Under the pieces are notes generated by a model. The model had not been told where the DNA came from. It searched no databases and saw nothing but the letters and a program-made list of their open reading frames with translations. Shown here piece by piece: positions 7,685 through 15,636 of a stretch of 64,000 nucleotides of DNA; positions within the stretch are counted from its first letter, which is position 1, and each line of letters starts with the position of its first letter. The position numbers and the translations under genes were made by a program. Origin of the DNA: JACDAV01 sp964626755 (GTDB lineage Bacteria; Chloroflexota; Limnocylindria; Limnocylindrales; CSP1-4); the NCBI GenBank assembly GCA_964626755.1, contig CAZVGO010000028.1, forward strand, positions 248,001-312,000. Direction: 5' to 3'.

Positions 7685-9082
7685 ATGGGCCTGAGCCGCC
7701 GGAACTTCCTGCTGTGGTCAGCCGCCGCGACCGTTGCCGCGTGCGACGCCCGGCTCGATGCGTCGCCGAGACCGCTGGCGACGGGTGCTCCGACTTCACC
7801 CCGCTCCGCCGCGGCAACGGCCACGCCCGCCACAACCGCGGCGGCACCCTCCCCCACCCCGTCCGCGCTCGCAGGCCGCTCAGGCCGGACGCTCTACCGG
7901 GAGGGCGCGCTGACCGACGCCCGATCCGACCGCCTCGAGCGGGGCGTGAGCATCCTCGTCGAGGACGGCACGATCCGCTGGATCCGGCCGTCGGACGGCG
8001 AGGCGGATCCCGGTCCACGGGACGGCCTCGAGGTCGTCGACGCCAGCGGCGCGACGTTCGTGCCGGGAATGGTCGACGCCCACAGCCACGTCACGTTGCC
8101 GGGCGGCGCCCACTGGATCGATCGCATCGGCGACCCGCCCGCGGTGCTGCTCGAGGTCGCCCAGCGGAACGGGCGGCTGCTCACCGGCGCGGGCGTGCGG
8201 TGGGCACGAGACGTCGGCGCGCCGTACGTCGATGACCCGGTCGATGGCCGCCGCCGCGCGCTGTCGCTCGGCGTCCGCGACCGGTGGCGAGGGCAACCCG
8301 GCTATCCCCACGTCCGCGCCGGCGGCACGTGGCTCGACAAGGCGGGGACGTTGCCGGCCGCCGCCCACACGGTCGAGGCGCGGACCCCCCGGCAGCTCCT
8401 CGACAACGCGGTGGGCCAGCTCGACGACGGCGTCGACTTCCTGAAGCTGTATCTCGACGGGCCGGATCCGGACTCATCGCCCTGGACCGCGGCCCAGATC
8501 AGCCCCGTCGTCGAGGCGGCCCATGCCCGTGGGATCCGCGTCACCGCGCACTCCGGCCGCCTCTCGGGCGCCCGCGAAGGCGTGCGGGGCGGCGTCGACG
8601 CGATCGAGCATGGTTTCCAGCTCAACGCGGCGATCGCGGCCGACATGGCCGAGCGAGGCACGTACCTGGTTTCGACGCTCGCGGTGATGGAGTCGTGGCT
8701 GACATTCGGCCGGACGACAACGATGCCCCGCTTCGCCGGGGCGGACGGACGTCGGGCGACCCTTGCCCGCAAGGAGCAGGCGGTCGACAGCCTCCAGCTC
8801 GCGCGGCGTGCCGGCGTCCGGATCGCGAGCGGCACCGACTTCGGCGGTGGATCGCTCCGGGCGAACCAGCTCGCCTGGGAGGTCGAGACCCTCGTCGCCG
8901 CGGGGCTCGAGCCATGGGAGGCGCTCGCCGCGGCGACGTGGCGGGGCGGCGAGCTCCTCGGTGAGCCCGATGGGGGCGTCATCCGCGAGGGCGGCCCGGC
9001 CGACTTCTTCCTCGTCCACGGGGACCCGCTCAGTGACCCGGCGGCTCTGTGGCGCGTCTGGCGGGTAGCCTGGGCAGGCTGA
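7685..9082 (+). CDS. Tat-type lipoprotein amidohydrolase (imidazolonepropionase-like)
   Basis: A 465-residue metal-dependent hydrolase. The N-terminus has a twin-arginine motif (SRRNFLLW) and a lipobox ending in Cys20 (TVAAC), so it is probably a folded, lipid-anchored exported enzyme. A Pro/Thr/Ala-rich linker (about 24-60) precedes the TIM-barrel. Metal ligands are visible: HSH in VDAHSHVTLPG, Lys in DFLKLYLDG, His in ITAHSGR, His in IEHGFQ and Asp in SGTDFGG. All are present, so activity is expected on an amide, cyclic imide or peptide bond. GGAGAGGAG precedes the ATG and TACGCT at 7660-7665 could be its -10 element. It stands alone; substrate unknown. Confidence 0.88.
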   Translation: MGLSRRNFLLWSAAATVAACDARLDASPRPLATGAPTSPRSAAATATPATTAAAPSPTPSALAGRSGRTLYREGALTDARSDRLERGVSILVEDGTIRWIRPSDGEADPGPRDGLEVVDASGATFVPGMVDAHSHVTLPGGAHWIDRIGDPPAVLLEVAQRNGRLLTGAGVRWARDVGAPYVDDPVDGRRRALSLGVRDRWRGQPGYPHVRAGGTWLDKAGTLPAAAHTVEARTPRQLLDNAVGQLDDGVDFLKLYLDGPDPDSSPWTAAQISPVVEAAHARGIRVTAHSGRLSGAREGVRGGVDAIEHGFQLNAAIAADMAERGTYLVSTLAVMESWLTFGRTTTMPRFAGADGRRATLARKEQAVDSLQLARRAGVRIASGTDFGGGSLRANQLAWEVETLVAAGLEPWEALAAATWRGGELLGEPDGGVIREGGPADFFLVHGDPLSDPAALWRVWRVAWAG

Positions 9083-9117
9083 CAGCGGCAGGGATCCCGT
9101 CGCGCGGCGCGACTTCA

Positions 9118-9145
9118 TGCGATTTCGTAGTACGAGTTCGCAGCA
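9118..9145. repeat. Dispersed palindromic repeat, copy 1
   Basis: A 28-base unit centred on the near-palindrome cgtagtacg (tcgta-g-tacga core). It matches, in inverted orientation, the copies at 33250-33277 and 33298-33325 with one or two differences each. It lies between two convergent genes (ends at 9082 and 9216), as do the other copies, which suggests a REP-like or terminator-like element. Confidence 0.6.
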
Positions 9146-9215
9146 CCCGGGGCCGCGGGGCGCCTGCCAGGGAGCTCGCCCGCGCGCGGCGCGACGGCGC
9201 GCGCCGCGGGACGGG

Positions 9216-10019
9216 TCAGCTCGGGGCGGCGATGTCGCGACGCGGGAACACGAGGAGCGCGTACACGACCGAGACGACGATGACGCTGCCGAGGAGCGCG
9301 AACCCGAACGGGTCGGCCTGGTCGAGGAGGATGTCGCGGGTCTGGAGGTAGTGGAACAGCGAGTAGGGCTGGAGGAAGGCCGCGTCCGGCCAGAGCGATC
9401 CCAGGATCTCGAAGAAGTAGGCGACGAGGAGGATCGCCAGCGTGACCCCGAGCGCGGGCCCGAGCCGGTCGAACGAGACCGATGCCGCGAGGGCGATCGT
9501 CGCGAACGAGCCGAACAGCAGCAGCCCGTTGAGCCAGACGAGCGGGAGACGGCTCGTGTCGATCTCGCCGATCACGTTGAACAGGTTGGCCGACACGACC
9601 GCCCCGACCAGGCACGCAGCCAAGGCGATGCCGAGGAAGCCGAACACGCTGACGAGGACCGTCACGTACGCCCGCCGACGAGACAGCGGTCGGGCGAGGA
9701 GAATCTCGAGCGTCCCACGCTGCCGTTCCCCCGCGAAGGCGCCGGTCGAGAAGCCGACCGCGAACACCGACAGCAGGACGATCGCGATCGGGTGGACGAA
9801 CCCGAGGGCGATCGAGCCGGGAAGCGAGAATACGTCGCCGCCGCCGAAGCTCGTGATCGCCTCGGGCAGGACGCCGGTCTCCATCAGCTCGCGGAAGAGC
9901 GCCCCGAACTGGGAATAGATGATCGGCATGAGCGTGCCCCACGCGGTGAGGGCCAGGCCGATGATGATCAGGCGGAAGGCGTTGCTCCGCCAGGTGTGTC
10001 TGAGGAGCGGGAGGTTCAA
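9216..10019 (-). CDS. ABC-2 type permease
   Basis: A 267-residue integral membrane protein with six predicted helices: about 17-37, 72-92, 125-150, 158-180, 190-210 and 235-258. The conserved cytoplasmic segment GAFAGERQRGTLEILLARPL is the family's coupling region, where the EExxxT motif is usual. The ATG at 10019 overlaps the stop of the upstream ATPase gene by four bases, so the two form an exporter. Its closest topology is that of antibiotic or natural-product resistance exporters, but nothing in the sequence fixes a substrate. Confidence 0.9.
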   Translation of the reverse strand: MNLPLLRHTWRSNAFRLIIIGLALTAWGTLMPIIYSQFGALFRELMETGVLPEAITSFGGGDVFSLPGSIALGFVHPIAIVLLSVFAVGFSTGAFAGERQRGTLEILLARPLSRRRAYVTVLVSVFGFLGIALAACLVGAVVSANLFNVIGEIDTSRLPLVWLNGLLLFGSFATIALAASVSFDRLGPALGVTLAILLVAYFFEILGSLWPDAAFLQPYSLFHYLQTRDILLDQADPFGFALLGSVIVVSVVYALLVFPRRDIAAPS

Positions 10020-11002
10020 CCGGCCACCTCGGCGGCACGCGCGATCGCCTCACCGTCCTCGGCGCCGGGGTCGGCATCGGCATAGAACTCGAGGAACGCC
10101 TCCTCGAGGTGGGCCGGCTCGATCGTGAGATCCGTGATCGGCGCGCCGGCGATCGCCCGGAGGAACGGCCCAACGTCGCCCTCGAGCTGGAGGGTTACGC
10201 GCCCGTCATCGACGGCGAGTCCGCTGACGCCAGGCACGCCTTCGAGCGAGGGAGTGCCAGGGCCGGAGAGACGCATCTCGACGTTCCGCTTGCGCCGGTT
10301 GAGGAGCTTCGCGACGTCCTCCAGCGCGACGAGGTGGCCGCGCCGGATGATCGCGACCCGGTCGCACACCCGCTCCACCTCGGACAGCACGTGCGACGAG
10401 AAGAAGATCGTCCGGCCCGCGTCCTTGAGATCGTCGAGGATCCCGTAGAACGCGCGCTGCATGAGCGGGTCGAGGCCCTCGCTGGGCTCGTCGAGGATCG
10501 CGAGAGGCGGATCGTGCTGGAGCGCCTGGACGATCCCGATCTTCTGGCGCATCCCGCGCGAATAGTCCCGAACCGGGCGCCGGAGCGTGCGCGTCGACAG
10601 CTCGAGGCGGTCGCACAGCTTGGCCCTCGCAACCGGCTTGTGGCCGGTGAGCTCGGCGAGGTAGTCGAGCAACCGCAGGCCGGTCATCGAGTCGTACAGG
10701 GCGATACCGCCAGGGAGGTAGCCCACCCGTTGCCGGATCGCCACCGAATCGCGAACGATGTCGAGGCCGAACACGCTCGCCTTCCCGCCGGTCGGGTGGA
10801 GAAAACCAAGGAGCAGCCGGATCATCGTGCTCTTGCCCGCCCCGTTCGGGCCGAGGAAGCCAAAGATCTCGCCTTCTTGTACCGTGATCGAAAGGTCCTC
10901 GAGGGCGCGCACGATCCCGGTCGGATGGATGAACGGCGGATGGATCGGCGGCGGACGGTGGCCGTAGTACTTCGTCAGCCCGGCGGTCTCGATGGTGTCC
11001 AC
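10016..11002 (-). CDS. ABC exporter ATP-binding protein
   Basis: A 328-residue nucleotide-binding subunit. Walker A is GPNGAGKSTMI, the signature-type motif is YSRGMRQKIGIVQAL, Walker B is LAILDEPSEGLDP and the switch is SSHVLSEVE. An unusual Pro/His-rich insertion (HRPPPIHPPFIHPTG, about residues 15-30) sits between the first strand and Walker A. The GTG at 11002 is chosen because TAGGCT at 11010-11015 ends seven bases upstream, a leaderless signature. The upstream extension to 11143 would overlap the divergent ridA gene. It is translationally coupled to the permease at 9216-10019. Confidence 0.92.
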   Translation of the reverse strand: MDTIETAGLTKYYGHRPPPIHPPFIHPTGIVRALEDLSITVQEGEIFGFLGPNGAGKSTMIRLLLGFLHPTGGKASVFGLDIVRDSVAIRQRVGYLPGGIALYDSMTGLRLLDYLAELTGHKPVARAKLCDRLELSTRTLRRPVRDYSRGMRQKIGIVQALQHDPPLAILDEPSEGLDPLMQRAFYGILDDLKDAGRTIFFSSHVLSEVERVCDRVAIIRRGHLVALEDVAKLLNRRKRNVEMRLSGPGTPSLEGVPGVSGLAVDDGRVTLQLEGDVGPFLRAIAGAPITDLTIEPAHLEEAFLEFYADADPGAEDGEAIARAAEVAG

Positions 11003-11009
11003 TTCGCAG

Positions 11010-11015
11010 AGCCTA
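11010..11015 (-). promoter_or_regulatory. -10 element TAGGCT for leaderless exporter mRNA
   Basis: TAGGCT on the minus strand ends seven bases before the GTG at 11002 and there is no ribosome-binding site, so the GTG was chosen as start. Confidence 0.5.
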
Positions 11016-11070
11016 CCCGGTTGAACCGCGGCCGTCCGGCTACGCTGGCGCGACGCATCGAGGAGGAGTA

Positions 11071-11451
11071 ATGCCCAAGCACGTGCCTGCGCTGCCCGGC
11101 ATCGAGCCGAGCTCGCTGCCGTTCTCGAAGGTCGTGGAGGCAAACGGGCTCGTGTTTCTCGCCGGCCAGGTCGGCGACGCTCCCGGCCACGAGGGGCCGG
11201 TACCCGGCGGAATCGAGGCCGAGACGAAGGCGACGCTCGACAACATCGGCCGGCTGCTCGGCGCCGTCGGGCTCGACTACAAGGACGTCGTCAAGGCGAC
11301 GGTCTACCTCGTCGACTTCGACGAGTTCGCGGCGATGAACGCGGTCTACCGGACGTACTTCCCGATCGAACCGCCGACGCGAGCGACTGTCGGCGTTACC
11401 CGCCTCGCCCGCGACTACCGGGTCGAGATCGAGGTCATGGCGGCGCGGTGA
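11071..11451 (+). CDS. ridA: RidA/YjgF-family protein (enamine/imine deaminase)
   Basis: A 126-residue single-domain protein of the usual family length. It shows the family pattern of a central VFLAGQVGD strand, the helix TKATLDNIGRLLGAVG, the strand DVVKATVYLVDF, and a C-terminal substrate-binding Arg in PPTRATVGVTRLA with the acidic residue in RVEIEVMA. RidA proteins hydrolyse reactive 2-aminoacrylate-type enamines released by PLP enzymes, in the cytoplasm as trimers. A strong ribosome-binding site (gaggaggag) precedes the ATG, and TACGCT at 11041-11046 is a plausible -10. It diverges from the ABC exporter at 10016-11002. The Arg is conserved, favouring an active deaminase. Confidence 0.9.
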   Translation: MPKHVPALPGIEPSSLPFSKVVEANGLVFLAGQVGDAPGHEGPVPGGIEAETKATLDNIGRLLGAVGLDYKDVVKATVYLVDFDEFAAMNAVYRTYFPIEPPTRATVGVTRLARDYRVEIEVMAAR

Positions 11452-11463
11452 GGTAGCCCGCGG

Positions 11464-12321
11464 TCAGTCGGTGACGACGAACCGGTCGATCGCGACCGTC
11501 GGGCGTCCTTTCGTCCCCACGACCGCGATCCGAAGCGTGTGCGGTCCCGCCTCGGGGAGTGCGGTGTGGAAGATCCGCGTGTTCGGCCGGAAGCGGGAAC
11601 CGTACAGGTCGACCGTCCCGACGAGTTGCCCGTCGATGAACACGTTCGCCCTGCCGCGAGTCGGCCCTGACGGCCCGAACCACGCCACGGTCCGGCCGCT
11701 GAAGCTGAACGTGGCCGTCGCGCCTTTCACGTTCGTCCAGCGGGCATTGCGCCCGGCGTAGGCGGGGTACGGAGCCTCCCGCCAGGCGCTCGTGTAGACG
11801 ACGGCGCTATGGGATTCCTGGTACGAGCGCAGGTCGCCGGCGACGATCGGCGACGCGGGCTCGGCGGGCTTCGCCGGCACAGCCTTGTAGGCCTTCATGA
11901 CCTTGGCAACGTACCGCCGCCCTGTCGTCGACCAGAGAGCCTCTTTCCGGCTCGATCCGGTCAGCCACCAGTGGGCGACGCGCCGCCAGTCGCCGAGCCA
12001 GCGATGGAGCGCGATCATCTTCGCCCGCGCCACGATCTCCTGGTTTTTCGGGGTCCGCGGAGCGTTGGCGTTGCCGAGGTAGAGCTTCGCCCAGCCGCGC
12101 CAGCTCGCCGGCATGATCTGGTACTTGCCGTACGCGCCGCTCCACCGGTTGCGGGCGTTGTAGCGGCCCCCGGATTCGACCTGGCCCACCGCCTCCATGA
12201 ACCGGTCGAGGCCCGCAGGTTCGTGGCCGACCGCCGACGATGGAGGAACGAGGCCGAGGACGAGGATCGTCGCGAAGAGGGAGATGATGGCCGCGCGTGC
12301 GCGGGGGACTGCCACTCGCAA
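11464..12321 (-). CDS. Secreted lysozyme/transglycosylase-like protein with C-terminal beta domain
   Basis: A 285-residue exported protein. A signal peptide (about 1-32, hydrophobic IISLFATILVLGLVPPSSA) precedes an SLT/lysozyme-like domain (about 36-135) with the catalytic-type Glu in VGQVESGGRYNARN and the fold signature GAYGKYQIMPASW. The C-terminal 120 residues form a predicted beta-sandwich (TATFSFSGRTVAWFGPSG, ANVFIDGQLVGTVDLYG), a likely glycan-binding module. The start is TTG at 12321, supported by AAGGAG five bases upstream; a GTG six bases further in is less well spaced. Role: cleavage or remodelling of peptidoglycan outside the membrane. Confidence 0.82.
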   Translation of the reverse strand: MRVAVPRARAAIISLFATILVLGLVPPSSAVGHEPAGLDRFMEAVGQVESGGRYNARNRWSGAYGKYQIMPASWRGWAKLYLGNANAPRTPKNQEIVARAKMIALHRWLGDWRRVAHWWLTGSSRKEALWSTTGRRYVAKVMKAYKAVPAKPAEPASPIVAGDLRSYQESHSAVVYTSAWREAPYPAYAGRNARWTNVKGATATFSFSGRTVAWFGPSGPTRGRANVFIDGQLVGTVDLYGSRFRPNTRIFHTALPEAGPHTLRIAVVGTKGRPTVAIDRFVVTD

Positions 12322-12350
12322 TGGGGCTCCTTCTGACTGGGCGGGGCGGC

Positions 12351-12380
12351 AGGATACGAGGCCGGTCGGGAACGAGGCAA
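12351..12380 (-). promoter_or_regulatory. Promoter of the secreted lysozyme-like gene
   Basis: On the minus strand, TTGCCT (12375-12380) and TATCCT (12351-12356) are separated by 18 bases. The transcript would carry a short leader with AAGGAG before the TTG start at 12321, unlike the leaderless genes nearby. Confidence 0.5.
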
Positions 12381-12444
12381 TACCCCGTCCGGGGAGGTTC
12401 GGAGGACTCCGGTCTCGTCCGCCCCGGAGCGGTTACCCCTGAAG

Positions 12445-12957
12445 TCAGCCCAGGGCGCGAAGAAATGCGGCCGTGCGGTCGAGCGCGTCGTCGAGGACCG
12501 GCTTGAGCATGTGGCCGAGGTTGGGATACGTCACCAGCTCCCCGTTCCGCAGGAGAGGCACTGCGGCCCGCAGGAGATCGATCCGGGCCATCGGGTCCGC
12601 CTCACCGGACAGGAGCAGCACCGGGCAGCGGATCGCCGGCCAGTGCTCTGTGCGCAGATTGTCCGGCTTCCCGACCAGGTGGAGCGGGTAGCTGAAGAGG
12701 ACGAGCCCGGCGTAGTTCGTGTCCGGCTCGGCCGCCGCGAGGCTCGCGACCCGTCCGCCGTACGACTGGCCGCCGACCGCGATTCCGGGGCCGTCCGGGA
12801 CGATCGTCCGGAGGACGGGCACGGCGTCCTCGGCGCGGCGCTTCGGAAGATCGATCGCCGTGGCCTCGATGCCGCGCCGGCGAAGACCCTCGACGTGGCC
12901 GGCCATGCTCGCCGCATTCCCGCTCGAGCCGTGACCGATGTAGACGTGGATCGGCAT
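12445..12957 (-). CDS. Small alpha/beta hydrolase (KANL3/Tex30-like)
   Basis: A 170-residue compact alpha/beta hydrolase. Nucleophile Ser lies in GGQSYGGRVAS, the acid Asp in LLSGEADPMAR and the His in NLGHMLKPV; the oxyanion-side loop is GHGSSGNAAS. The length and motif spacing match the KANL3/Tex30 group of dienelactone-hydrolase-like proteins, whose substrates are mostly unknown. The ATG at 12957 has TACCCT six bases upstream on the minus strand and no ribosome-binding site. Much longer upstream extensions are open only because they run antisense to the Tag and permease genes. It diverges from tag, with starts only 24 bases apart. Confidence 0.88.
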   Translation of the reverse strand: MPIHVYIGHGSSGNAASMAGHVEGLRRRGIEATAIDLPKRRAEDAVPVLRTIVPDGPGIAVGGQSYGGRVASLAAAEPDTNYAGLVLFSYPLHLVGKPDNLRTEHWPAIRCPVLLLSGEADPMARIDLLRAAVPLLRNGELVTYPNLGHMLKPVLDDALDRTAAFLRALG

Positions 12958-12963
12958 GACCCA

Positions 12964-12973
12964 AGGGTATCCT
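12964..12973. promoter_or_regulatory. Overlapping divergent -10 elements shared by the hydrolase and tag
   Basis: The ten bases agggtatcct contain TACCCT on the minus strand (12964-12969), six bases before the hydrolase ATG, and TATCCT on the plus strand (12968-12973), eight bases before the tag ATG. The two -10 elements share two base pairs, so polymerase cannot occupy both at once. Confidence 0.55.
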
Positions 12974-12981
12974 CGCGGGCG

Positions 12982-13572
12982 ATGAACGAGCTCGACGACC
13001 GGCCGCGCTGCTGGTGGGCCGCGGGTGGGCCGCGGCCGGATCCGCTGATGGTCGCCTATCACGACACCGAGTGGGGCGTCCCCGTCGGCGACGACCGAGA
13101 GCTGTTCGAGCGCCTCGCCCTCGAGAGCTTCCAGGCCGGCCTCGCGTGGTCGACGATCCTGCGCAAGCGGGACGCGTTCCGGGCGGCGTTCGACGGCTTC
13201 GACCCGCAACTTGTCGCCGCGTTCGACGACCGCGACCGGGAGCGACTCCTCGCCGACGCGGGGATCGTCCGGAACCGGGCGAAGATCGACGCGACGATCT
13301 CGAACGCGACGGCGTACCTCGCGACTGCCCGGGAGTTCGGGGCGTTCGCCGCCTACCTCGAGACGATCGTGCCGGGCCCGCCGGCGCGATTGCCGGCGGG
13401 TGCGAGCGGCGGAGAGATACCCGCCACGACCCCGGCCTCCGACGCGCTCTCGCGCGACCTCCGGCTGCGGGGCTTTCGGTTCGTCGGCTCCACGATCGTG
13501 TACGCATTCATGCAGAGCGTGGGCCTCGTCGACGACCACCTGTCGGGCTGCTTCCGCTATCGCGCCGGCTAG
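12982..13572 (+). CDS. tag: DNA-3-methyladenine glycosylase I
   Basis: A 196-residue base-excision repair enzyme of normal length that removes 3-methyladenine from alkylated DNA. The zinc-binding residues of the Tag family are all present: Cys10 (PRCWWA), His27 (VAYHDTEWGVP), His186 and Cys190 (DDHLSGCF). The helix QAGLAWSTILRKRDAFRAAF and the RCW...YHDxEWG start are family hallmarks. The ATG at 12982 has TATCCT eight bases upstream and no Shine-Dalgarno site. Its TAG stop overlaps the stop of the convergent permease gene in the shared ctag at 13569-13572. Confidence 0.95.
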   Translation: MNELDDRPRCWWAAGGPRPDPLMVAYHDTEWGVPVGDDRELFERLALESFQAGLAWSTILRKRDAFRAAFDGFDPQLVAAFDDRDRERLLADAGIVRNRAKIDATISNATAYLATAREFGAFAAYLETIVPGPPARLPAGASGGEIPATTPASDALSRDLRLRGFRFVGSTIVYAFMQSVGLVDDHLSGCFRYRAG

Positions 13573-14420
13573 AGCTCCCGGCGATTGAGCGACCACACCG
13601 CGAGGCCGAGAACCAGCACGACCCAGACGACCGAGAACGCAACGAACTCGATCGGCGGGGGGGCCGCCGCGTAGAACGGGTTTGCCTCGGCCATCGGTCC
13701 GATCGCCGGACCGGCCCCGGCGATGACCAGTGGCGGCTCGAGTGCAAATACGACACCCCGCCACAGGCCGTCGGTCGGGAGCAGCCAGCGGGTCGCGCGG
13801 GCGGCGACCGCGAGCACCTCGACCTCGAACAGGCGGGCGATGCCGGCGAAGACCCCGGCCATCCAGGCGAGGCCGAACAGGACGACGCAGACCGCGCCTG
13901 CGCCGACGGACGGGAGCCGGGTGCCGAGCAGGAGCGCGAGCGTCAGGATGACCATCCCCTGCCCGGCGAGGAAGGCGACGGCAACGAGCGGGTAGGGTGG
14001 AGAGTGGCCGGTCAGCAAGGCGACAACGCCGATCTCGAGCAGTCCCGACGCCGCGGCATAGCCGGCGAGGACGATCGACAGCCCCAGCCACCGGCCCACG
14101 ACGAGGTCGGCCCGCCGGATCGGGCGGGCGAGCATCGCGAGCGCGACACCGGACTCGAGGTCACCGGCAATTGCCGGCGCCGCGAGGAATGCTGCCGTCA
14201 TCGCGACGACGAAGCTGAACATGAACGCGACGAGGATGAGGACCTGGGACACGCCGACCCGGATCGCGAGCTCGCCCGACCCGCCTTCGCGGGCGAGCGC
14301 CGCGAGGCGCTCCACGCCCCAGCCGGTGAGCGCAACACTGCCGATCGTCAGCCCCACGAGCAGCCAGAGGAGCCTGCGGCGGGCCGCCTCGCGAACCGTG
14401 AGGACGGCGATCGTGATCAC
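13569..14420 (-). CDS. ABC-2 type permease
   Basis: A 283-residue membrane protein with six predicted helices (about 17-38, 57-85, 108-130, 140-165, 170-195 and 255-277). The segment AIAGDLESGVALAMLARPI is the conserved coupling region. The start is GTG at 14420, overlapping the stop of the ATPase gene by four bases (GTGA). Together with 14417-15391 it forms the third two-gene exporter in this part of the window. Its stop overlaps that of tag on the other strand. Substrate unknown. Confidence 0.9.
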   Translation of the reverse strand: MITIAVLTVREAARRRLLWLLVGLTIGSVALTGWGVERLAALAREGGSGELAIRVGVSQVLILVAFMFSFVVAMTAAFLAAPAIAGDLESGVALAMLARPIRRADLVVGRWLGLSIVLAGYAAASGLLEIGVVALLTGHSPPYPLVAVAFLAGQGMVILTLALLLGTRLPSVGAGAVCVVLFGLAWMAGVFAGIARLFEVEVLAVAARATRWLLPTDGLWRGVVFALEPPLVIAGAGPAIGPMAEANPFYAAAPPPIEFVAFSVVWVVLVLGLAVWSLNRREL

Positions 14421-15391
14421 GGCGGATTCCCGGGCGGGCCGGGCTCGACCGGGACCCCACCGGTGACGAGCGCGACAAACCGGTCCTCGAGTGAGCCGCG
14501 GCCGGCATCGACGTCGTGGACGCGGCCGCCGGTGGCCACGATCGCGGCGATGACATCGGGGACGCGACTCGGGTCGATCGGATCGATCGTCAGCCGGTCC
14601 CCGTCGATCTCGACTCGACCGAACGCGGCCAGCGCTGCGACCACCGCCGGAGCGACGTCCGTGACGCGCATCCGGAGCGCGGGCGCGCCGAGCAGCTCGT
14701 CGAGGCGCCCGGCCGCGATCACCTGCCCCTCGTCCACGATTGCGACGCGGTCGCAGACGCGCTCGACCTCGGTGAGCAGGTGGGAGTTCAGGAAGACCGT
14801 CGTGCCCCGGTCGCGTGCCGCCCGGATGATCGAGCGGACGGCGAGACGACCAACCGGGTCCAGAGCGGACGTGGGCTCGTCGAGGAACACGAGCTCGGGC
14901 GAGCCGAGGAGCGCGACCGCCAGGCCCAGCCGCTGCTGCATCCCTTTCGAGTACGTCCCGACGAGCGACTCCGCTCGATCCGTCAGCCCGACGAGCCCGA
15001 GGGCAGTGGCGACGTCCGCCCGGCGCCGGGATCGCGGCATGCGCCCGAGCGCCGCATGCAGCTCGAGGACCTCGCGGCCCCGGAGCCAGGGCTGGTAGCG
15101 GAAGAGCTCGGGGAGATAACCGATCCGCGCTCGAGTCGCCCGGTCGCCCATCGGCGCGCCGAGGACCCGTGCCGAGCCGCCGCTCGGACGGGCGAGACCG
15201 AGGAGCAGCTTGACCGCGGTCGTCTTGCCGGCCCCGTTCGGACCGAGGAAGCCGAATACCTCGCCGCGCTCGACGGTCATCGTCAGGCCGTCGAGAGCGA
15301 GGGTGCGCCCGAACCTCCTGGCGAGATCGTCGGTTCGGATCGCCGGCCCGTTCGAGGATGGGCTCGAGGGTCGTGACACGCTAGCTGTCAC
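14417..15391 (-). CDS. ABC exporter ATP-binding protein
   Basis: A 324-residue ATPase subunit. Walker A is GPNGAGKTTAVK, the signature region is TYSKGMQQRLGLAVAL, Walker B is LVFLDEPTSALDP and the switch is NSHLLTEVE. A C-terminal domain of about 80 residues (LRMRVTDVAPAVVAAL onward) resembles the regulatory tails of drug-export ATPases. The start is GTG at 15391; a second GTG four codons later is also possible. It is coupled to the permease gene downstream (13569-14420) and diverges from the zinc-ribbon microprotein gene. Confidence 0.9.
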   Translation of the reverse strand: MTASVSRPSSPSSNGPAIRTDDLARRFGRTLALDGLTMTVERGEVFGFLGPNGAGKTTAVKLLLGLARPSGGSARVLGAPMGDRATRARIGYLPELFRYQPWLRGREVLELHAALGRMPRSRRRADVATALGLVGLTDRAESLVGTYSKGMQQRLGLAVALLGSPELVFLDEPTSALDPVGRLAVRSIIRAARDRGTTVFLNSHLLTEVERVCDRVAIVDEGQVIAAGRLDELLGAPALRMRVTDVAPAVVAALAAFGRVEIDGDRLTIDPIDPSRVPDVIAAIVATGGRVHDVDAGRGSLEDRFVALVTGGVPVEPGPPGNPP

Positions 15392-15432
15392 GGGGCGGCC
15401 CCATCGTCCGGGTCACGAACCACCTGGAAAGG

Positions 15433-15582
15433 ATGAACACGATGATCAAGATCGATTGCCCCTGGTGTGAGGCTCCCGTCGCGCTCGATGCCCTCGAGGC
15501 GGTCATTCGCTGCGACGGTTGCTCGATCGAGGTTGAGCTGGCCGCGGACGACGTCACGCACGAGGTCCGCCGGGCCGCCTGA
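15433..15582 (+). CDS. Zinc-ribbon microprotein (49 residues)
   Basis: A short frame encoding a 49-residue protein with two CxxC knuckles (Cys9/Cys12 in CPWCEAP and Cys27/Cys30 in CDGCSIEV) spaced as in a zinc ribbon. An acidic C-terminal stretch ends in two Arg. GGAAAGG abuts the first ATG; a second ATG at 15442 has better spacing to that site and may be the true start. It lies between a divergent exporter ATPase and the class II aldolase. A role in nucleic-acid or protein binding, or metal handling, is possible, but I do not recognise a family. Confidence 0.7.
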   Translation: MNTMIKIDCPWCEAPVALDALEAVIRCDGCSIEVELAADDVTHEVRRAA

Positions 15583-15624
15583 AGGACACGGGTGACATGA
15601 TGCGCGACGTGGTCGGCCCACCGC

Positions 15625-15630
15625 TACCAT
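15625..15630 (+). promoter_or_regulatory. -10 element TACCAT before the aldolase gene
   Basis: TACCAT ends six bases before the ATG at 15637 with no ribosome-binding site, a leaderless spacing. Confidence 0.5.
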
Positions 15631-15636
15631 GCCGCG

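Noticed and set aside
10900..11143. N-terminal extension of the second ABC ATPase up to 11143
   Set aside because: It would overlap the divergent ridA start and lacks any family similarity; the leaderless GTG at 11002 fits better.
12958..14091. Long upstream extension of the alpha/beta hydrolase frame
   Set aside because: It runs antisense through tag and part of a permease; the ATG at 12957 with TACCCT six bases upstream explains the gene.
14132..14290. Possible small membrane gene opposite the third permease
   Set aside because: No ribosome-binding site, -10 element or motif; the permease frame on the minus strand is clear.
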